Position numbers and translations under genes: made by a program
Assembly (NCBI GenBank): GCA_028622995.1
Contig: JAJQJQ010000043.1
Location: 1,860,001 to 1,924,000 of the forward strand
Direction of reading: 5' to 3'
DNA from: Panagrolaimus kolymaensis
Lineage: Eukaryota > Nematoda > Chromadorea > Rhabditida > Panagrolaimidae
Length of the DNA stretch: 64,000 nt
Shown: positions 14,401 to 26,086 of the stretch, piece by piece
How the letters are laid out: each line of letters begins with the position of its first letter
How positions within the stretch are numbered: position 1 is the stretch's first letter
Notes under the pieces: model-generated
Database searches by the model: none
The model's input: the letters and a program-made list of their open reading frames with translations, nothing else
What the model was told of the DNA's origin: nothing

Positions 14401-17400
14401 AATCAAAAATGGAATAGCGCATTTTTTAATACAAACATTTTTTATCAAAAAATAAAAGAAACTTAAAATATTTTTAAAACTGAACATTCCTGTTAAATTT
14501 CTTAAATAAGTTTAGATAGAATGGTGAAAAACTGGAGAGTGTTATTACAGAAATTTAATTTAACGAAAATCAAAACTGTCCAATCCAATATGTTTTTTGG
14601 GGATTATGCTTTCCATTATTTAAGGAAATAATAAAACTGAAGTTCATAAAATAAGTTGAAAAATGTTAATTTTAAATTTTTCTTTAATAACTGTATTATT
14701 GGAACTTCTTCTAAATTTTAGAATATCCAAATATTTTTAAACTGTACAATCAAAAAATTATTTTTGAGAAGAATAAACTTACTTAGAAAATGGATCAAAA
14801 AGCAATTGTTTTGCCTCTTGAGCACCCGAGGAAAGGGAAAAAACCTTTTGTGGTGTTGCCACTGATAAACTCTAAAAGAAATATTTTTTTTTTATTAAAA
14901 TTAACTGAATACATTTATTTAAATCCGCAAAAACTTACATCAAAAGTATCTAAAACAATTTGATAAATATCATGTCCTGCAACAAAAAGCAAGCGATTTG
15001 CAACCCAATCACTCGTCACAGCATCGATGTGGCTGAATTCGGTGTTGAGTTGGACCTAAAATAAATTATTGAGAAAATTCTTAAAACTGAGAACACGAAT
15101 TTTTAGGGGGAAAATAAAAAAAACTGGATTCTCCTTTTTAAATTTTCCAAAATCTGTGCCGTTCTTCTTTGATTCTCAACTTCAAAAAATAAAAATAAAA
15201 CAAACTTTATGTAAAACATTTTCTACATTATTTATGTCCAATAAAACAGCAAAAGGCTGAACGGAATCTTCTTTGCGAATGGCATACAAATTATTATCCA
15301 CGAAAGCCATTCCTTGATAAATAGGATTATTATTATTGTTTTGGGTTGAACTTTGTTGTCTCTTTACTCTAACTCCATCCCAAATGGTGGACCAATTTGA
15401 AATTGCCACTAAATTGTCCAATGAATCAATAGCGAATAAACGAACCAAAGGGCGGACATCTAAAAGAAATATTTATAATCAACTGTCCATAATAAAAAAA
15501 AAAGTTTGTAAGAATTTTAACATTATATTTTATTTTTGGAATAACTGCTTTCTGGATTTTTTGCGTGTTATTTTTATAAACATAAATTTTTCTTTTGGTA
15601 ATTTCGAAAACTGAACACGATTGCTCATTCATAATTATAAACTGAGGACCTTTATTATTTTGGTAAGATGCACAAATCTCAAAAATATATAGAAAAACTA
15701 TAAAAAAATTTTCAATATTTTTTTTAACTGTATTTGCCGTAGTTGTTTATATACGCTTAAAAACTGACACTCTTTAAAAAATACGGTTAAAGCTTTTTTA
15801 TTATAGCTATAGGATATTTTAAACTGGAGGGAGATGTCCAGCGATTTTGGTTTTAGGGTTTCAGATATTTTTTTTAAAAATTTGCTTCATCCATTTAATA
15901 TTAATTTGAAGACGAAAAAACGTTTAAATTGATTAGGCACGTGATAAAAAAAACTGGATCCTTTGCTGTCTTTTTTTTTATTATCAATTGATGATATTTT
16001 AAAGAAATAATTTATTCATGTTTTCTGATTGATCTAATTTTTGAACTTAAGATTTTTTCATAACTTTTTAAACTGTCGTTTTGATAATATATTTTTATTT
16101 TAGTGTAAAATTGAAATTGCTTTAAAACTCTCTGCAGTATTTTTTGGTTACTATTTTTCAACAAAGAAATGAATAAACTGCGTAAAACAAGATTTTGGAG
16201 AATAACACTTTTAAATTAACTTTTCTATAAACTGTATTCCTTTAGTGTTCTTTATCAAAAAATAAAACTGAATGCAAAAGCATAAATGAAAAAAAAAATT
16301 ATTTTTCTTTTTTACAAAAAATAAATTTTATGCTATAAACTGCGACAGTTAATGTTTTTTGGGTGACGAATATTTAGTTTTTAATATAAATTTTTCTTTA
16401 TCCTTTTCGGTTTTAAAATATGAAAATTGAGATCGAGAGTAACCTTTGAAATTTAAAAAAATTTGTTTTAAAGCAAAGTAATTTTTTGTTTGCCTTAAAA
16501 ATTCTTTTTATATTTCATTCATTTTTTCTATTACAAAATAAAATCAAAATTTGCATATTTTTTTAAAGGATATTAAACTGCACTTTTGAGATAAGATTCA
16601 AACGATTAAAAATAAAACTGAATTTAACTATAAAAACCAAAAAATGTTTCTTATCATAAAACTTTTTGTTTTTTTATGCGCAAAAAAAAAGAAGAAATAA
16701 AACTGAACTTGGATAGTGACTCTCGGCTTATTTAACCGCCTATTTAAATTAATTTTTAATTTAAAAAAAAAACTGTCATGAATTTTAATAGGATTTTAAC
16801 TCACCACTCGAATCAATGGAAACTAAATCAGAATATTTTCCAATTAAATTTTGTTCATTTGAAGCAGCCACGGCGCAACTAACTTTCCCAGATTTTACTG
16901 AGAATGAATAAGTCGCGGATTCTTTCGCGGAAACATTTTGAACGAATATCGTGGATTTAAGATTTCCATCAATAATCGAGCAATTTACAATATATTCCAA
17001 CATTTCTCCATTCCATTCATTTGGAGAATCCCAAAATAAATCTATGATTGCTCGAGCGCCATCGATCGTTTTTTGTTGAGTAACAAATAACTTTAAATTC
17101 TTTGGTGCTGTGGGAGGTTTTGTGGGAGCTATGAGTTCCGTGGAATTTATGGTTACTATATTCCATGGAGTTATAGCATCAATAATAATATCATATTTTT
17201 GTTGGGAGGGCCATTTCTCAAGGATGTATGTTGGAATATTGTAAAAATTATTTAAACTTATATCCACAATTCTTTCTCCTCCAAATCGATCTTTAAATAA
17301 TTGAATTTTATATATTATTTTTTCTTCATTATTGCTGCTGCTACTTTCATTTTCTTCATTGATTTTCCATTCCAATAAATTTGAATTTGTTTTCATTTTA

Positions 17401-20400
17401 TTGTTTGTCTCACCTCGATCATTTTCATTTTCATCAAAAAATAATGAAATTGATTTATTTTCGATTGGAATAAATGGAAGTAAATGTTTAACATTTTTTA
17501 TTCCATAATTAATTTGAATGTTTCCCAAATTAATATCAAATATTCCAAATTCTCCATCCAATGAAGAAGAAATGAAAGCAAATAAATCATTTTCAATATA
17601 AATAATTTGTTTTAATTTTGGAAATTTATTGGTGGAGGAAATTAAAACGGAAACAAAATTATCGATTTGAAATTCAAACAAAGATATATTTCCATTTGGT
17701 GATTGCAATAAATAATATATTTTTGAGTCATTATTCCAAGATGCTGTAACTCCAACTACTTCAGCACAATCTTGTTGTCCGCATTGATATATCCTAAATT
17801 TTAATAAAAAATAAACTTTTACGATTAAAAATTAATGGAAAGAAATGGAATTTAATCTTAAATGGTCTTGTAAATGGAAAAGAAAAAAAGGTGGTTTTGG
17901 AATAAAAAAAGGAAAGAAATAATTTCTTTTAAACATTTCTTTGGAAATAGAAACTTTCATTTTTTGGGCTTTTAGAAATTGTAGTGGAATTAAGATTCCT
18001 TTATTTTTTTTAGATAAAACTGTTGCCATTATTTGACACGGTTAAAGGGAGTGTCCCAGACGATGTTAACTTTTTTACTACGACGGGTGTTCCTAACCCG
18101 AAAGTTTCATTGTCTCAAAAGCTTACAAAGTGCTACAAATTTTTGTAGCTTTTTGTAGAATTTTGAGAAAATTTCGTAAGCTTTTGAAAAAACTTTGTAA
18201 GACTTTGAGACAGTGAAGAAAAACTTTCGGGCTAGGAACACCCGCTGTAAGGGTTTTCACATCGTCTGGGACACTCCCTTTAAATTAAATTTTAAAAAAC
18301 TGTCGAATAATAGGGGGGGGGGGGGAAAGAAGGAAAAATAGCTTTTTCTTTAAACAATAATTATCTTTTTTTATTTTTAAAACTGCTTTGACATAGAGCG
18401 CATGAAATTAATTAATTTTTAAAACTAATGTTCAGCGAGTAAATGATTGATATTGCTTTTGGTGATATTAAAAAGTTTGGTATGGTATTCACTCATTAAC
18501 AAATAAAATTTAATATTTGTTTAAAACTGGCCAATTGTTCTATCAGTGGAAAACAAAAAATGTTAAAATGTAATAAAAACTGATGAAAAAAGGCTTCATT
18601 TTTATATTTCAAACATTAATCGTTTCTTAAAATAAATCAATTTTTTTAAAAACTGTGTTCTTCTAAAATAACCTTATGAAATAGTTGCTTTTGTGCTATC
18701 TAAATGTAAGAAGCTTTTTGAAATTTATAATTATTAAAATTGTAGAAAAAATTGTGGAAATTTTTTAAAATCAAAATAGGTGAAAAATAAACTGTCTAAG
18801 ATTTAGCAAAAATAAAAATAATCATTATCATATAATGCTTTCGTTGTAATTTTATTATGCTTTAAAAACTGGGGAAAGGAGTTCATGCGAAAATATATAT
18901 TTTTTAACTGCGCTTGTGGCGAAAGAGAAGCGATGGAAAAAATTAATTTCTTATTTTGAATTTGTAAAAAATAATTAAAATTTTTTTGAAACTGTGTCAG
19001 GTTGCGTGCGTATTATAAAAGTTAAAACTAATGAGCGAAAAATAAAACTGTTTTTTACGACAATTAGATTTTACAGAAAAAAGCTAACCATTTTTAACCT
19101 TATTAAATGCCGGGGAATATTTTTCGACATAACTCTAATGTTTTAATAAACTGTTTCCATTGACGGAACTATTTTTAGGGAAACAAAAACTGCATCATAA
19201 AAAAAACTGGATTAAAACTTACATTCGATCAAAAGTTCCAGTAAGTCGATATTGAACTATTTGATACGCGGAAGCAAAAATAATTACAGCTTTACTTGGA
19301 ATTATTGATAAATGAGTAATGGTGAGAAAATCAAGGAATCGATATCGAATAGTTTTGGGTGACATTGAACGAAATACAGAAATATCTGAGGCATCCGCAA
19401 AATAAAATGCTTTCGTTGCATTATCAAATGTTATTACATCCATCGGCGGGGATGTTGATGGAATTAAAGGGACTGAAAAAATAAAAAAATCAATTAAAAC
19501 TGTTATTCATCATGCTTATTTGCATAAAACCTTTAAAAAACTGTTCCGACTTTCTGCGTTTTTATTTATTGATTCTTTTTATATTATTTAAAAAAAAGTA
19601 ATTAACTGAGTTGAAATAGGTTGTCTGCCATTTTTAATTAATTATCATTTCGATATAAAAAACTGTTAGTCTATTTTTTTGAACAATGTTTGTGAGTATG
19701 AAAGCTTAGAATTTAAAAAGTTTCATTTTTTTTGCCGTTCAAAGAGATATTAAAAAATGCAAAACTTTTTTAATTTTTTTAAATAATCGGAAATAATAAA
19801 AACTGAAAACAGCAAAGCAGATTGATTTTAAAAAACTGATTTAAAAACAAATTTAATTTCTTTATAAACTGCTGCAATATAGTATTTTATGTATTATGAA
19901 CACAAAATCTTTGTCATAAAAAACTGCCATCAGTTAAACTTCTTTTATTGAAACTTTGTGATTTTTTTTGATTGAAATAATTAATAAAAATTTCAGAAAT
20001 AAATATGAATTTCTTGAATATCTTACGAATTAAAATTTTATAAACTAAAACATCACGTTATTGGGTAACTAAATTATTTTTAATAATAGAAAACTGTATT
20101 TCTTTTTTTATATGCTCAACTTTCAATTTTTTATTTGATGAAAGACGAAATAAAAAAATTCGTTATTTAAAGTTTGGATGGAAAAAAACTGTGCCGACTG
20201 GAAACTTTTGAAAATAAAAAAACTATTTAAAGATTATTTTTATCACAAACAAAAAATATGTAAATTTTGTTCATGGTTTCAAAGATATAAATTATTTTTT
20301 TTAAAAACTGCGCAAAGGCTTTTGAGTATGTGAGCGATCTTCTTTGGAACTTACCAAACTCGAATTACAAAAGTAAACTATCTTTGAGAAAAGGACTTAA

Positions 20401-23400
20401 GGGTTTTTTTTTTACCAAATTAAATCATGGATACTCTAAATTGATAATAAATATTTTTGTGGCTTTATTTTTCTTTTAAAACTGAGTTGGCGTGGTTTGG
20501 TGTTTTTTTTTATTATTATTAAATGTATATGGGTGTGCACCGAGACAAAAATTTTTTTAACTTTTTTAAATAAAGACTTACAGCTTTCTTCGCTATTATT
20601 AAAATCCCTTCCAAGGATATCAATCATTTTTAGTGATTCCGCTTCATTATTTTCTTGAACATAAGCTATTAAACTTGGAAATGTGGGAATCGTGGAAAAT
20701 AAACCCGGTGTCATAAATGACGATGAAATAAATTTCGAGCAATGTGGAATACTGTCTTCATTCAATTTTTTATTGATGCAAACTCTCATAAAAATTGTGT
20801 AATTCGTGGCTTTGGAAATTTTTGAATTTACAAATACAAAAGTTTCTGAAGTTTCTGAATGCTCCAAAATGGAATTTGTGGAAGTTTCAATAAATTTATA
20901 ATCATATTTTAAATTTCTCCATGAAATTCCGGGAGCTAAAAAAAGAATATTTAAACTGAGTATCACGAAGATTGAAAGTAAAAATCTACCTTGAAACGGA
21001 AGTGAAATGGGCGGAATCCAAGTTGCTTTAGCTTCTTTTCCAGAAATTATCAAACTTATTTTTTCTGGTGGCATTAAATAAACTGGAGTCGGAAGGTCTT
21101 CAAGGACAGCCAAATCAATAACAGGTCCGGGATATAAATATCTAAAAAAATTTAACTGTATTGCTTTGTGTTTGTAATTTTTTTTATAAAAAAACTGAGT
21201 TTATTTTGCAAGAAAGGGTATTTAATTAAAAATAAGTAAAACTGAATACGAAGGGAAAATAATATGACGGTATTGATGCCATCAAAATTTTATTTAAAAA
21301 CTGTCGATAAATAAATATGGCTAATATTAAATTTATAAACTGCAATTCATAGCGTCTACGCTGGTTTATAGTTTTCTTTTGATTTGCAAAAAATAATAAA
21401 TGCTTAGTTGTGTGGCTTTTGGGTAATTAGAGTTTTTGAAAAAAATATATAATTAAACTGGATTTTATAGCAACATGAAATTTATATAAATTCTTTAAAT
21501 TACTGTTGATGAAATCGAAATTATCAGACATTTTACATACACCTCATAAAGTTATCATAATATTAAAAAAAACTGAATTTTCTTAATCAGCAAATAAAAA
21601 ACTGTATATTGATTTTAATTTTGAAGAAACTCTTTGACTTTGCTAATAAATTTAATTTTTAGTTTATAAAGAAAAAAATTGCAATTATATTTTATCGATT
21701 TCAAAAAATAAAAAACTGGGTTATATTCCGCTAAAAGGATATTCCAATAATTTTAAAACTGCTTTGTCTTCAATTAGAGGTGATAATAAAAGACATCCGT
21801 AAAAGAATTTACTTAAATTTAAAAAAAAACTATCTCATTTTCCTGCCATTGCAAATTATTTTCAACCTTTTGGCAAGCAAAAAAAAATATTGTATTTTTT
21901 TTCATAAATTTTTACCTATTTAAATGAAATGCTCCATTTCCGGGATCTTTTTCTTCTCCATACAAGCAACTCTTCCATTCATGATCATCGCCGCAAGCGG
22001 AGGAAATCCAAAATAATTTTTTATTAAAATATTTTTGTTTTTTAACTGCCGCATATTTTTCGGATTCACTTAAATTTGGTCGCAAATTTTTTACATTATT
22101 TTGATTAATTAAATTCATTCCAATTAAAGTTCCATTTTTAAAAATTGCTATTAATTTTTGTGATTCTTAATTAATTTCCATGGAATAAATTTGAGGGATT
22201 TGTGCGAGCCTTCTTTGAATATTAAAGGAATAAGTGGAAGGGGATTGCCATGGAAAAAGAGTCGCAATAAAAACATCTCCATTCGAAGTTGAATAATATA
22301 AAAATCCATTCCATGAATCAACTGCAATTCTTTCTATATAGGCTATGGATTTCGTGGTGAGAACTGTGGCGTTTAAACAATTTTCAAATGAACATCGAAT
22401 TAAACCCGATTGATTTCGAACTGCATAAATTCTTTCTTGAATTCCATCAACCACAAGTTGAACAATTTCAACACCATCCGATTCACGAATAAGCGATTGT
22501 TCGGTTTTATATTTATTATTATCACTCGAAATATTTTTTGTTTCATTGGTGGCTGTCATAGTCTCATTCACGGAAGCCATGTCATTCAATAATATATTTT
22601 CTTCATTTTCCATTATAGAATTTTGTGAAGGTAAAATTCGAAGGGAATATATTGAGCCATCACTTAATCCAACAACTAATTCATCGTGGGATAAAGTTGC
22701 AAGTGCTGCAAAAAAAAAAAATGTTTTTAAAAGATTTTAAAAAGCTGTAAAAAAAGTTGTGCATTCTTTAATAATAATATTTTTTATAAAACTGCATTCC
22801 CAAGGTAGCTTTAAGAGATTCAAAATGAATGAAAAGAAAAATATGATGGCAGAAGTGTCATTCAAAGAATTGAAAAAAAAATTTGTTATTCAAAAAAAAA
22901 ACTGTGATTTGATTAATATTAATAAATTTAAATAAAAACTGCATATGATAAATATGTAATAGATTTTTACCTGATATTTGTTGATTTTCATTGAGTAAAA
23001 ATGGAATAACATCCAAATCTTCGATCATTAAAAAATCATTTAAATCAGCCATTTTTAAAATTGCTGTTCCATTTGTAAATACAAAAAAGAAGAAAGATTC
23101 ATTTTCAGATGATTTTTCTATAAAAGTGTATATTATTTATAAATTTAAACTGGATTTCCAATTTTATTTGATTTTTAACTGGATTTAATTGTACCTGGCA
23201 GTTTTACAAGGGTCACATTAACTTCAAGTTTATCTTTTTCTTCAACGATGGTCGTGGTTGTGGCTTCTTTTCCTGCATCGCCTTCTTCTTCATTTTCGTG
23301 TTTTTCCCAAATATTTACTTTGTAATTATTAACTGCAATCTCAGTGTCCCCAATTGGAGTCACATTAAATAAATGACATTGAGAATTAAATACAAATTTT

Positions 23401-26086
23401 TCAATTAAAATGTTTTCTTCATTTTCTGCAACTTTAAATAATTGCACAAAATAATTATTATTTCCATCATTGGCTCCAATTGGAGGATCACTTTGCCAAC
23501 AAATTAAAAATTTATCCTTCGAAATTTGAATATTTGTTAAAAGTTGTGGAACTTTTGATTTTATTGGAATCCCCGAAATTGTATGGAAAAATGTTTGAGA
23601 TACGATGGTTTTATCTCGCCAAATTGCAGCTAATCTCACTTCAATTTCCGGGATATCTTCTAATGGTACAACAACGGAAACATTTGTGGAAGTTTCTTTG
23701 AAGGACTAAAACTGATAATCAATAAAGTGATAGATAAAATTAAAAAAAAATTAATTTGTTTGAATAAAAAAACTGATCAACCTTTACATTTCCTTAATAT
23801 TATCTCAAATGATTTGAAAAAAAATTAGCTCGAAATAAGCATTTTTTATCTTGTTGTAAGAAAACTGGAAACTATATCAGTCGCAGGAAATATCTATCTG
23901 TCATTTTGGCGGATATTTTATAGATTAAAATTGGCGCCCCATTGTTTGCAGGCTTTTTGTAAAAACTTAATCCTTAAATAATTTTGAAAAAATAAAAACT
24001 GGTGTTTAATGTTTTTATTGGAACTTATAAAAGTTAAAATAGTTTATTTATTTGAATATTTACTAAACTGGAGAAGCTTTAAATTTATTCAAATTTTGAA
24101 TTATGAATTTTTATTTCTTTATTTTTTTAATAACTGCGCCCTTGACTTATGGCTTATGAATTAAAATATTTTGAAAAAAAGTAAACTGAATTGAAATTAT
24201 TTTATATGAAACTTTTGTTGAAAGAATTTTTTTTTAATAATAAATAAACTGCACCAACTTTAGTTTTAAGAGAAACCTAACCCGAAATATCAAAGCTTTA
24301 ATTTCTTTTTAAAGATAACTGTCTTGGGTTCTAATTAAAGGTTGATGAATGAGTTGATAATTAACTGTGAAAGATTGACAATAAATTTTTAAATGGATAT
24401 TAAAAAATGGTGAAGAATTTATGGATTTAAAATGAAATTAACTGGCACCAGAAAAAAATTGGTGGAAAATAAAAACTACTTTATTTTTTGTAGTTTTAAT
24501 AATATATGTTAATGTTGTTTAGCAAAAAGTTTTTAGAGCGCTAAAATAAATACGAAAAACTGTTTTCAGCTTTCTATTTGCTGGTGAGTGAATTTTTAAA
24601 GTAAGTTTCAAATATTTTTAACTGGTGCCGCTGCAATCAATGGATTACTTAATAACTAATTAACTGAGTTCAGAAAAATTTGTCAATAAAAATAAAAAAC
24701 TGCATCATTTTTAACATATGTTAACTTACCCCAGGTGGAAATTCAGTCCATTTCCATCCTCCTCCCTCTTTTAGCATATTTTGATGGGAACGAGTTTGGG
24801 CGTGCCATTGAATATTTGCGGCAGAAATTTCTTGAAGTGTTAAACCAAAGGATTCACCAAAATTCCATGAAAGAATTATTCCTCGAAGGGAATCCAATTT
24901 TGCTTCCACCGAAACATGATTTAATAAATCTATAAAACAAAATAAAATAAATAAACTGCATTGATGTTTTTAAAAAGGGAAAAAAATCAAACATTGAATT
25001 TGATGCAAGAAAATATTTGAAACCGCGTAACATCCTTGAAAACATGAATCTATGGCTTTTGTGGATGAGCATCGAGTATCACACGTGGATTCTAATTGCT
25101 CCAAATCTTTACAACCTATTTGACACTAAACAAATATTAATTATTTTTGTATATAAAAACTGTTTTTCAAATAGCCTTACGGAATCAATATGGCATGGAT
25201 AATTACATTCGATTAAAGCTGCTGATCGCCAACGAAGTGAACCACTTGCTAATGGAATGGCCTAAAAATAAATTGAAAGGGATTAAATTGAATTTTTAGT
25301 TTATATATTTGGAAAGAAAAACTGTGGTAAGGTTTTTCAAAGAGATCAACAAAAAAACTTTCTTAAGAATAAACAATTTTTTTAAAACTGTTTTTTTCCA
25401 TTATTATTCTTTTAAATTTTTGTTAAATAAAGTTTACAAAGATTCATGACGCAAATTTGTTTTTACATTTACGGAAAAACAAGAGAATTAATTTTTCAAC
25501 AAACAAATTTTATTTTTTAATTATTAAAAGCAAAAACTTATTTAAAATTTATTTCTAAAAGAACTGCTTTACAGCTTTTAAACTTTTCCATAAAAATAAT
25601 ATGCTTTGCTTTTTTAAATTTTCGTATCAAACAATTAAAAAAACTGTGTAAAGGCGTTAGTTTTAGGGGAAAACAGAAAATCCCAAAATATTCTAGCTTT
25701 TTAGCTTGTAGAAAAAAACTGTTACAATTAAAAATACGGAGCAAAATTTCGAAGACTTTTTTAATTTTTTTAAAATTATTAAGAATCAAACTGTCTTCCT
25801 GTTTAAGCTCCAAATAAAAAAATTAAGATTATCTTTTAAGTGGCTTAAAAATTTATTAAGAGATGAAAAAAATAAAGTTTATAAACTGGTTTCGATATTG
25901 TCTTTAATATAAACTTACAAGATTTCGATCCACGCATTGTTCCAAACATATTTGTAATGAATTTGAAAAAACTGTCGCATCGGAATTAGGAATCAATGAA
26001 ATCAAAATAAATATTAAAAATAAAATAAACTGTGGAGGTCCATTTCTTTTGTAATTACATATTTTAAAATATTCATAAAATTTCAT
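4854..26086 (-). CDS. rol-3: ROS1/Sevenless-type receptor tyrosine kinase (rol-3 family), about 28 exons, with an internal in-frame stop
   Basis: Single-pass cell-surface receptor kinase of the ROS/Sevenless family; in C. elegans ROL-3 acts in the epidermis. Exons 5'->3' (high to low): 25919-26086, 25181-25261, 24993(or 25024)-25125, 24730-24929, 23195-23706, 22971-23117, 21916-22705, 20990-21141, 20582-20935, 19223-19472, 16805-17793, 15206-15459, 14939-15055, 14783-14871, 12424-13107, 10999-11486, 9294-9507, 9113-9236, 8798-9066, 8611-8742, 7434-7632, 7141-7376, 6307-6487, 6092-6235, 5932-6037, 5218-5413, 4854-5164. The predicted product is about 2,500 residues, a normal ROS size. The join between 24730-24929 and 23195-23706 is out of phase as read, so a small exon or other splice site may be missing. 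A TAA at 22167-22169 interrupts one exon, so the gene may be a pseudogene, a null allele or mis-assembled. Kinase motifs are intact. Introns reach 1.5 kb or more and carry the CAGTTT motif. Confidence 0.88.
5932..7632 (-). CDS. rol-3: rol-3 tyrosine kinase domain exons (five)
   Basis: Exon 7434-7632 has the entry DLPEVSGDNI, the glycine loop GQGSFGDV, the VAIKTLK lysine and the KEAILM glutamate. Exon 7141-7376 has NFDHPNIVKLLGVCF, the hinge LLMELMEGGDLLTFLRA and HVHRDL. Exon 6307-6487 completes HRDLAARN across the splice (the split codon gives Ala), then DFGLARQMYINEYYR and RWLAVESALDG. Exon 6092-6235 has SDVWAYGILCWETLTLGETPY. Exon 5932-6037 has CWEENPQNRPSF. The layout and the EYYR activation loop match ROS1 and insulin-receptor relatives. 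One oddity is AVE in place of the usual APE motif. All catalytic residues are present, so this part could encode an active kinase. Confidence 0.93.
6587..6651. repeat. Short inverted repeat in a rol-3 intron
   Basis: AATTAGGGTTGG (6587-6598) and its reverse complement CCAACCCTAATT (6640-6651) flank about 40 bases rich in TAATTA. An AAACTG sits just inside the right arm. It could be a degraded MITE end pair or a small hairpin. No target duplication is evident. Confidence 0.5.
7832..8032. mobile_element. Diverged TTAA-flanked MITE (family of 13618 and 62644)
   Basis: This roughly 200-base element in a rol-3 intron has TTAA at both ends and terminal inverted repeats related to AGGGACATAGCTATTTCATG, here with several mismatches. 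The interior is also inverted: CGTTTTACGGGAGCTGAA on the left mirrors TTCAGCTCCCGTAAACG on the right. It is more diverged than the other two copies, so probably older. It has no coding capacity. TTAA target sites are typical of piggyBac-type elements. Confidence 0.8.
8611..9066 (-). CDS. rol-3: rol-3 transmembrane and juxtamembrane exons
   Basis: Exon 8798-9066 encodes the end of the last FN3 domain (FRVRAANSEGFGPYGL), a short linker, then the membrane segment YYFILWISIIFVLTLLTLCI. The donor is taken as GTGAGC (8792-8797). It joins exon 8611-8742 in frame to give a basic stop-transfer stretch (IRKNKNKEKKRNYK) directly after the membrane helix. Exon 8611-8742 continues through KEIRLEDLNFENSG into the kinase entry. 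The small intron between them contains a CAGTTT motif. Confidence 0.87.
9113..9507 (-). CDS. rol-3: rol-3 membrane-proximal FN3 exons
   Basis: Exons 9294-9507 and 9113-9236 encode fibronectin type III repeats. The second reads TGTPSSPISVEITKE, then FWILKWQEPENDGGAPI with the typical Trp, then YAVEYR. The first has STAYDYRFVATYSG, the usual Tyr-rich F strand. Both have good splice sites. FN3 arrays next to the membrane are characteristic of ROS/Sevenless receptors. Confidence 0.85.
10999..13107 (-). CDS. rol-3: rol-3 ectodomain exons: propeller end and FN3 repeats
   Basis: Exon 12424-13107 starts in a propeller-like region (AYLLTTNGSLFRLDLTHG, IIYALTWNGIIAID) and ends in an FN3-like segment. 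Exon 10999-11486 holds FN3 sequence (TVLLYWKLPQSLNAP, SADYKFWVSAIHVT) and begins the next repeat (LRLDNFTSDSLLLRWNSL). The intron between them (about 0.94 kb) is filled with AAACTG (+ strand) motifs. One AAACTG lies inside exon 10999-11486, a rare exonic case. Confidence 0.82.
13618..13816 (+). mobile_element. TTAA-flanked 199-base MITE, copy B
   Basis: TTAA at 13618-13621 and 13813-13816 bounds terminal inverted repeats starting AGGGACATAGCTATTTCATG. The interior has its own inverted repeat, ACGGTAATTCAAACACGCGCC and mirror, around a short centre. It appears to be the exact reverse complement of 62644-62842, implying recent movement. It has no coding capacity; a transposase would act in trans. 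It sits in a rol-3 intron. Confidence 0.9.
14783..15459 (-). CDS. rol-3: rol-3 beta-propeller exons (three short exons)
   Basis: Exons 15206-15459, 14939-15055 and 14783-14871 encode propeller-like blades: VRLFAIDSLDNLVAISNW, IYQGMAFVDNNLYAIRKED, VTSDWVANRLLFVAGHDIYQ and SGAQEAKQLLFDPFS. The spacing of DxLxxxLYAI/LLFVAG units suits the YWTD-type propellers of ROS ectodomains. A 1.3-kb motif-filled intron separates these exons from the upstream exon. Confidence 0.8.
16805..19472 (-). CDS. rol-3: rol-3 ectodomain exons: propeller, then FN3
   Basis: Exon 19223-19472 (MDVITFDNATKAFYFADAS, then FASAYQIVQYRLTG) is a typical propeller blade. Its near-copy lies inverted at 29926-30159. Exon 16805-17793 is about 1 kb: blades (YYLLQSPNGNISLFEF), a Glu/Asn/Ser-rich loop, KYDIIIDAITPWNIV, then an FN3 domain beginning APTKPPTAPKNLKLFV. 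Several N-glycosylation sequons are present, as expected outside the cell. Confidence 0.83.
18042..18283. mobile_element. Second TTAA-flanked MITE family (242 bases)
   Basis: TTAA at both ends (18042-18045, 18280-18283) bounds inverted repeats AGGGAGTGTCCCAGACGATG / CATCGTCTGGGACACTCCCT. The interior also pairs: GGGTGTTCCTAACCCGAAAG against CTTTCGGGCTAGGAACACCC. Only the TTAA and the AGGGA start are shared with the 199-base family. It is non-coding and lies in a rol-3 intron. Confidence 0.85.
18313..18325 (+). repeat. Poly-G tract (13 G)
   Basis: A run of 13 consecutive G in otherwise A/T-rich intron, close to the 18042-18283 MITE. Length is likely to vary, and it is prone to sequencing error. 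Confidence 0.9.
20582..21141 (-). CDS. rol-3: rol-3 FN3-region exons duplicated at 34305-34870
   Basis: Exon 20990-21141 (YLYPGPVIDLAVLEDLP, then LIISGKEAKATWIPPISLPF) and exon 20582-20935 (APGISWRNLKYDYKFIETST, ATNYTIFMRVCINKKL) encode one FN3-like domain. The short intron between them contains a CAGTTT motif (minus strand). Both exons have close inverted copies on the + strand. Confidence 0.82.
21916..22705 (-). CDS. rol-3: rol-3 propeller exon interrupted by an in-frame TAA
   Basis: An 790-base exon with good splice sites (TTTGCAG acceptor, GTAAAA donor). It encodes DELVVGLSDGSIYSLRILPS, a Thr/Asn-rich loop, IVQLVVDGIQERIYAVRNQS and VDSWNGFLYYSTSNGDVFIA, which are propeller blades. At 22167-22169 the frame meets TAA between MEIN and ESQK, then stays open to the exon end. 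The inverted copy at 32414-33200 has TAT (Tyr) at this codon, so the stop is a one-base change. It could be a null mutation, a sequencing error or readthrough. Confidence 0.85.
22971..23706 (-). CDS. rol-3: rol-3 exons: FN3-like domain and first propeller blade
   Basis: Exon 23195-23706 contains KVPQLLTNIQISKDKFLICW and a long acidic Thr-rich insert (HENEEEGDAGKEATTTT), with an FN3-like start. Exon 22971-23117 (SFFFFVFTNGTAILKMADLN) begins a propeller. Splice sites are AG/GTAC and AG/GTAAAA. The 5' phase of the first exon does not match its upstream neighbour as read. Confidence 0.72.
24730..26086 (-). CDS. rol-3: rol-3 5' exons: signal peptide and Cys-rich N-terminus
   Basis: Exon 25919-26086 starts at ATG 26086 and encodes a basic N-terminus then a hydrophobic signal (FILFLIFILISLIPNSDA). 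It is followed by SLQICLEQCVDRNL, then AALIECNYPCHIDS (25181-25261) and CQIGCKDLEQLESTCDTRC (24993 or 25024-25125). Cys pairs in this pattern occur at the N-terminus of ROS/Sevenless receptors. Exon 24730-24929 begins an FN3-like domain (LRGIILSWNFGESFGL, IQWHAQTRS). The donor of the third exon is uncertain: GTTTGA keeps the frame, GTTTCA does not. Confidence 0.78.
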
